This document shows, piece by piece, positions 63,958 through 64,000 of a stretch of DNA of 64,000 nucleotides; position 1 is the stretch's first letter, and the number at the start of each line of letters is the position of its first letter. The DNA comes from Peptococcaceae bacterium (lineage in GTDB: Bacteria; Bacillota; Dehalobacteriia; UBA4068; UBA4997). The DNA is taken from assembly GCA_022797295.1 (NCBI GenBank), contig JAAWKH010000005.1, positions 1 through 64,000 on the forward strand, given 5' to 3'. Position numbers and translations under genes: made by a program. A model generated the notes under the pieces. It worked only from the letters and a program-made list of their open reading frames with translations, was not told the origin of the DNA and ran no database searches.

Positions 63958-64000
63958 TTCCTATTTTTTATGCCCAAATTTAAGGCAGCAACTTCAGTAC

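Overview
The window most likely comes from an anaerobic, endospore-forming Clostridia-type Firmicute, perhaps Peptococcaceae-like. The evidence is an intact sigK with a pro-sequence, a spoIVFA-spoIVFB pair followed by the radical-SAM pair and RNase G typical of Clostridia, TIGR04086 and YqeG family genes, TrmK-Nif3, ferredoxin-dependent oxidoreductases, and strong Shine-Dalgarno sites. The genus is inference. Almost all genes lie on the minus strand; the exceptions are fapA-cheY, a cytoplasmic amidase, a MerR regulator and two tRNAs.

Layout. 0-4 kb: nitrilase-type amidase, HAD phosphatase, DnaI-like ATPase and argH. 4-9.4 kb: a small membrane protein, sigK, and an S41 protease-blaI-blaR1 operon with two BlaI-type operators over its promoter and a broken M23 peptidase remnant at its end. 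9.4-19 kb: a PaaG-like isomerase, a GIY-YIG/deaminase fusion and a purine operon in the order purE-B-F-M-N-H-D. 19-26 kb: a trmB-thrC in-frame fusion, RNase P RNA, LUD protein, Nif3, TrmK and gltX. 26-34.6 kb: a TPR protein, a four-gene 2-oxoacid:ferredoxin oxidoreductase, YdeI, ligA, an Spx/ArsC-like protein, a GntR regulator and ispE. 34.8-37 kb (plus strand): a FapA/DUF342 protein and a lone receiver-domain protein. 37-46.5 kb: adhE, RNase G, the TIGR03936/TIGR03960 pair, SpoIVFB/SpoIVFA and YqeG. 46.5-58.5 kb: a complex I operon. 58.6-64 kb: an amidase, a DHHW protein, tRNA-Met and tRNA-Glu, a MerR regulator, a RibD-like reductase, two GNATs, an Imm51-like protein and a TraX-like fragment.

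The most interesting system is the complex I operon (nuoA-B-C-D-H-I-J-K, lipoprotein, L-M-N-M). It has no nuoE, nuoF or nuoG, so NADH is probably not the direct donor and ferredoxin is a plausible one. It has two full NuoM subunits, giving four antiporter-like pumps. Its NuoL carries a tandem 26-residue duplication in the C-terminal lateral helix, the element that has to span the extra pump. This matches the idea of an enlarged, four-pump ('2M') complex I. The oxoacid:ferredoxin oxidoreductase elsewhere in the window could supply reduced ferredoxin, and AdhE handles the fermentative branch.

A second theme is three in-frame fusions of neighbouring genes (GIY-YIG/deaminase, TrmB/ThrC, TraX/GNAT). 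In each the downstream part keeps its own ribosome binding site and start codon.
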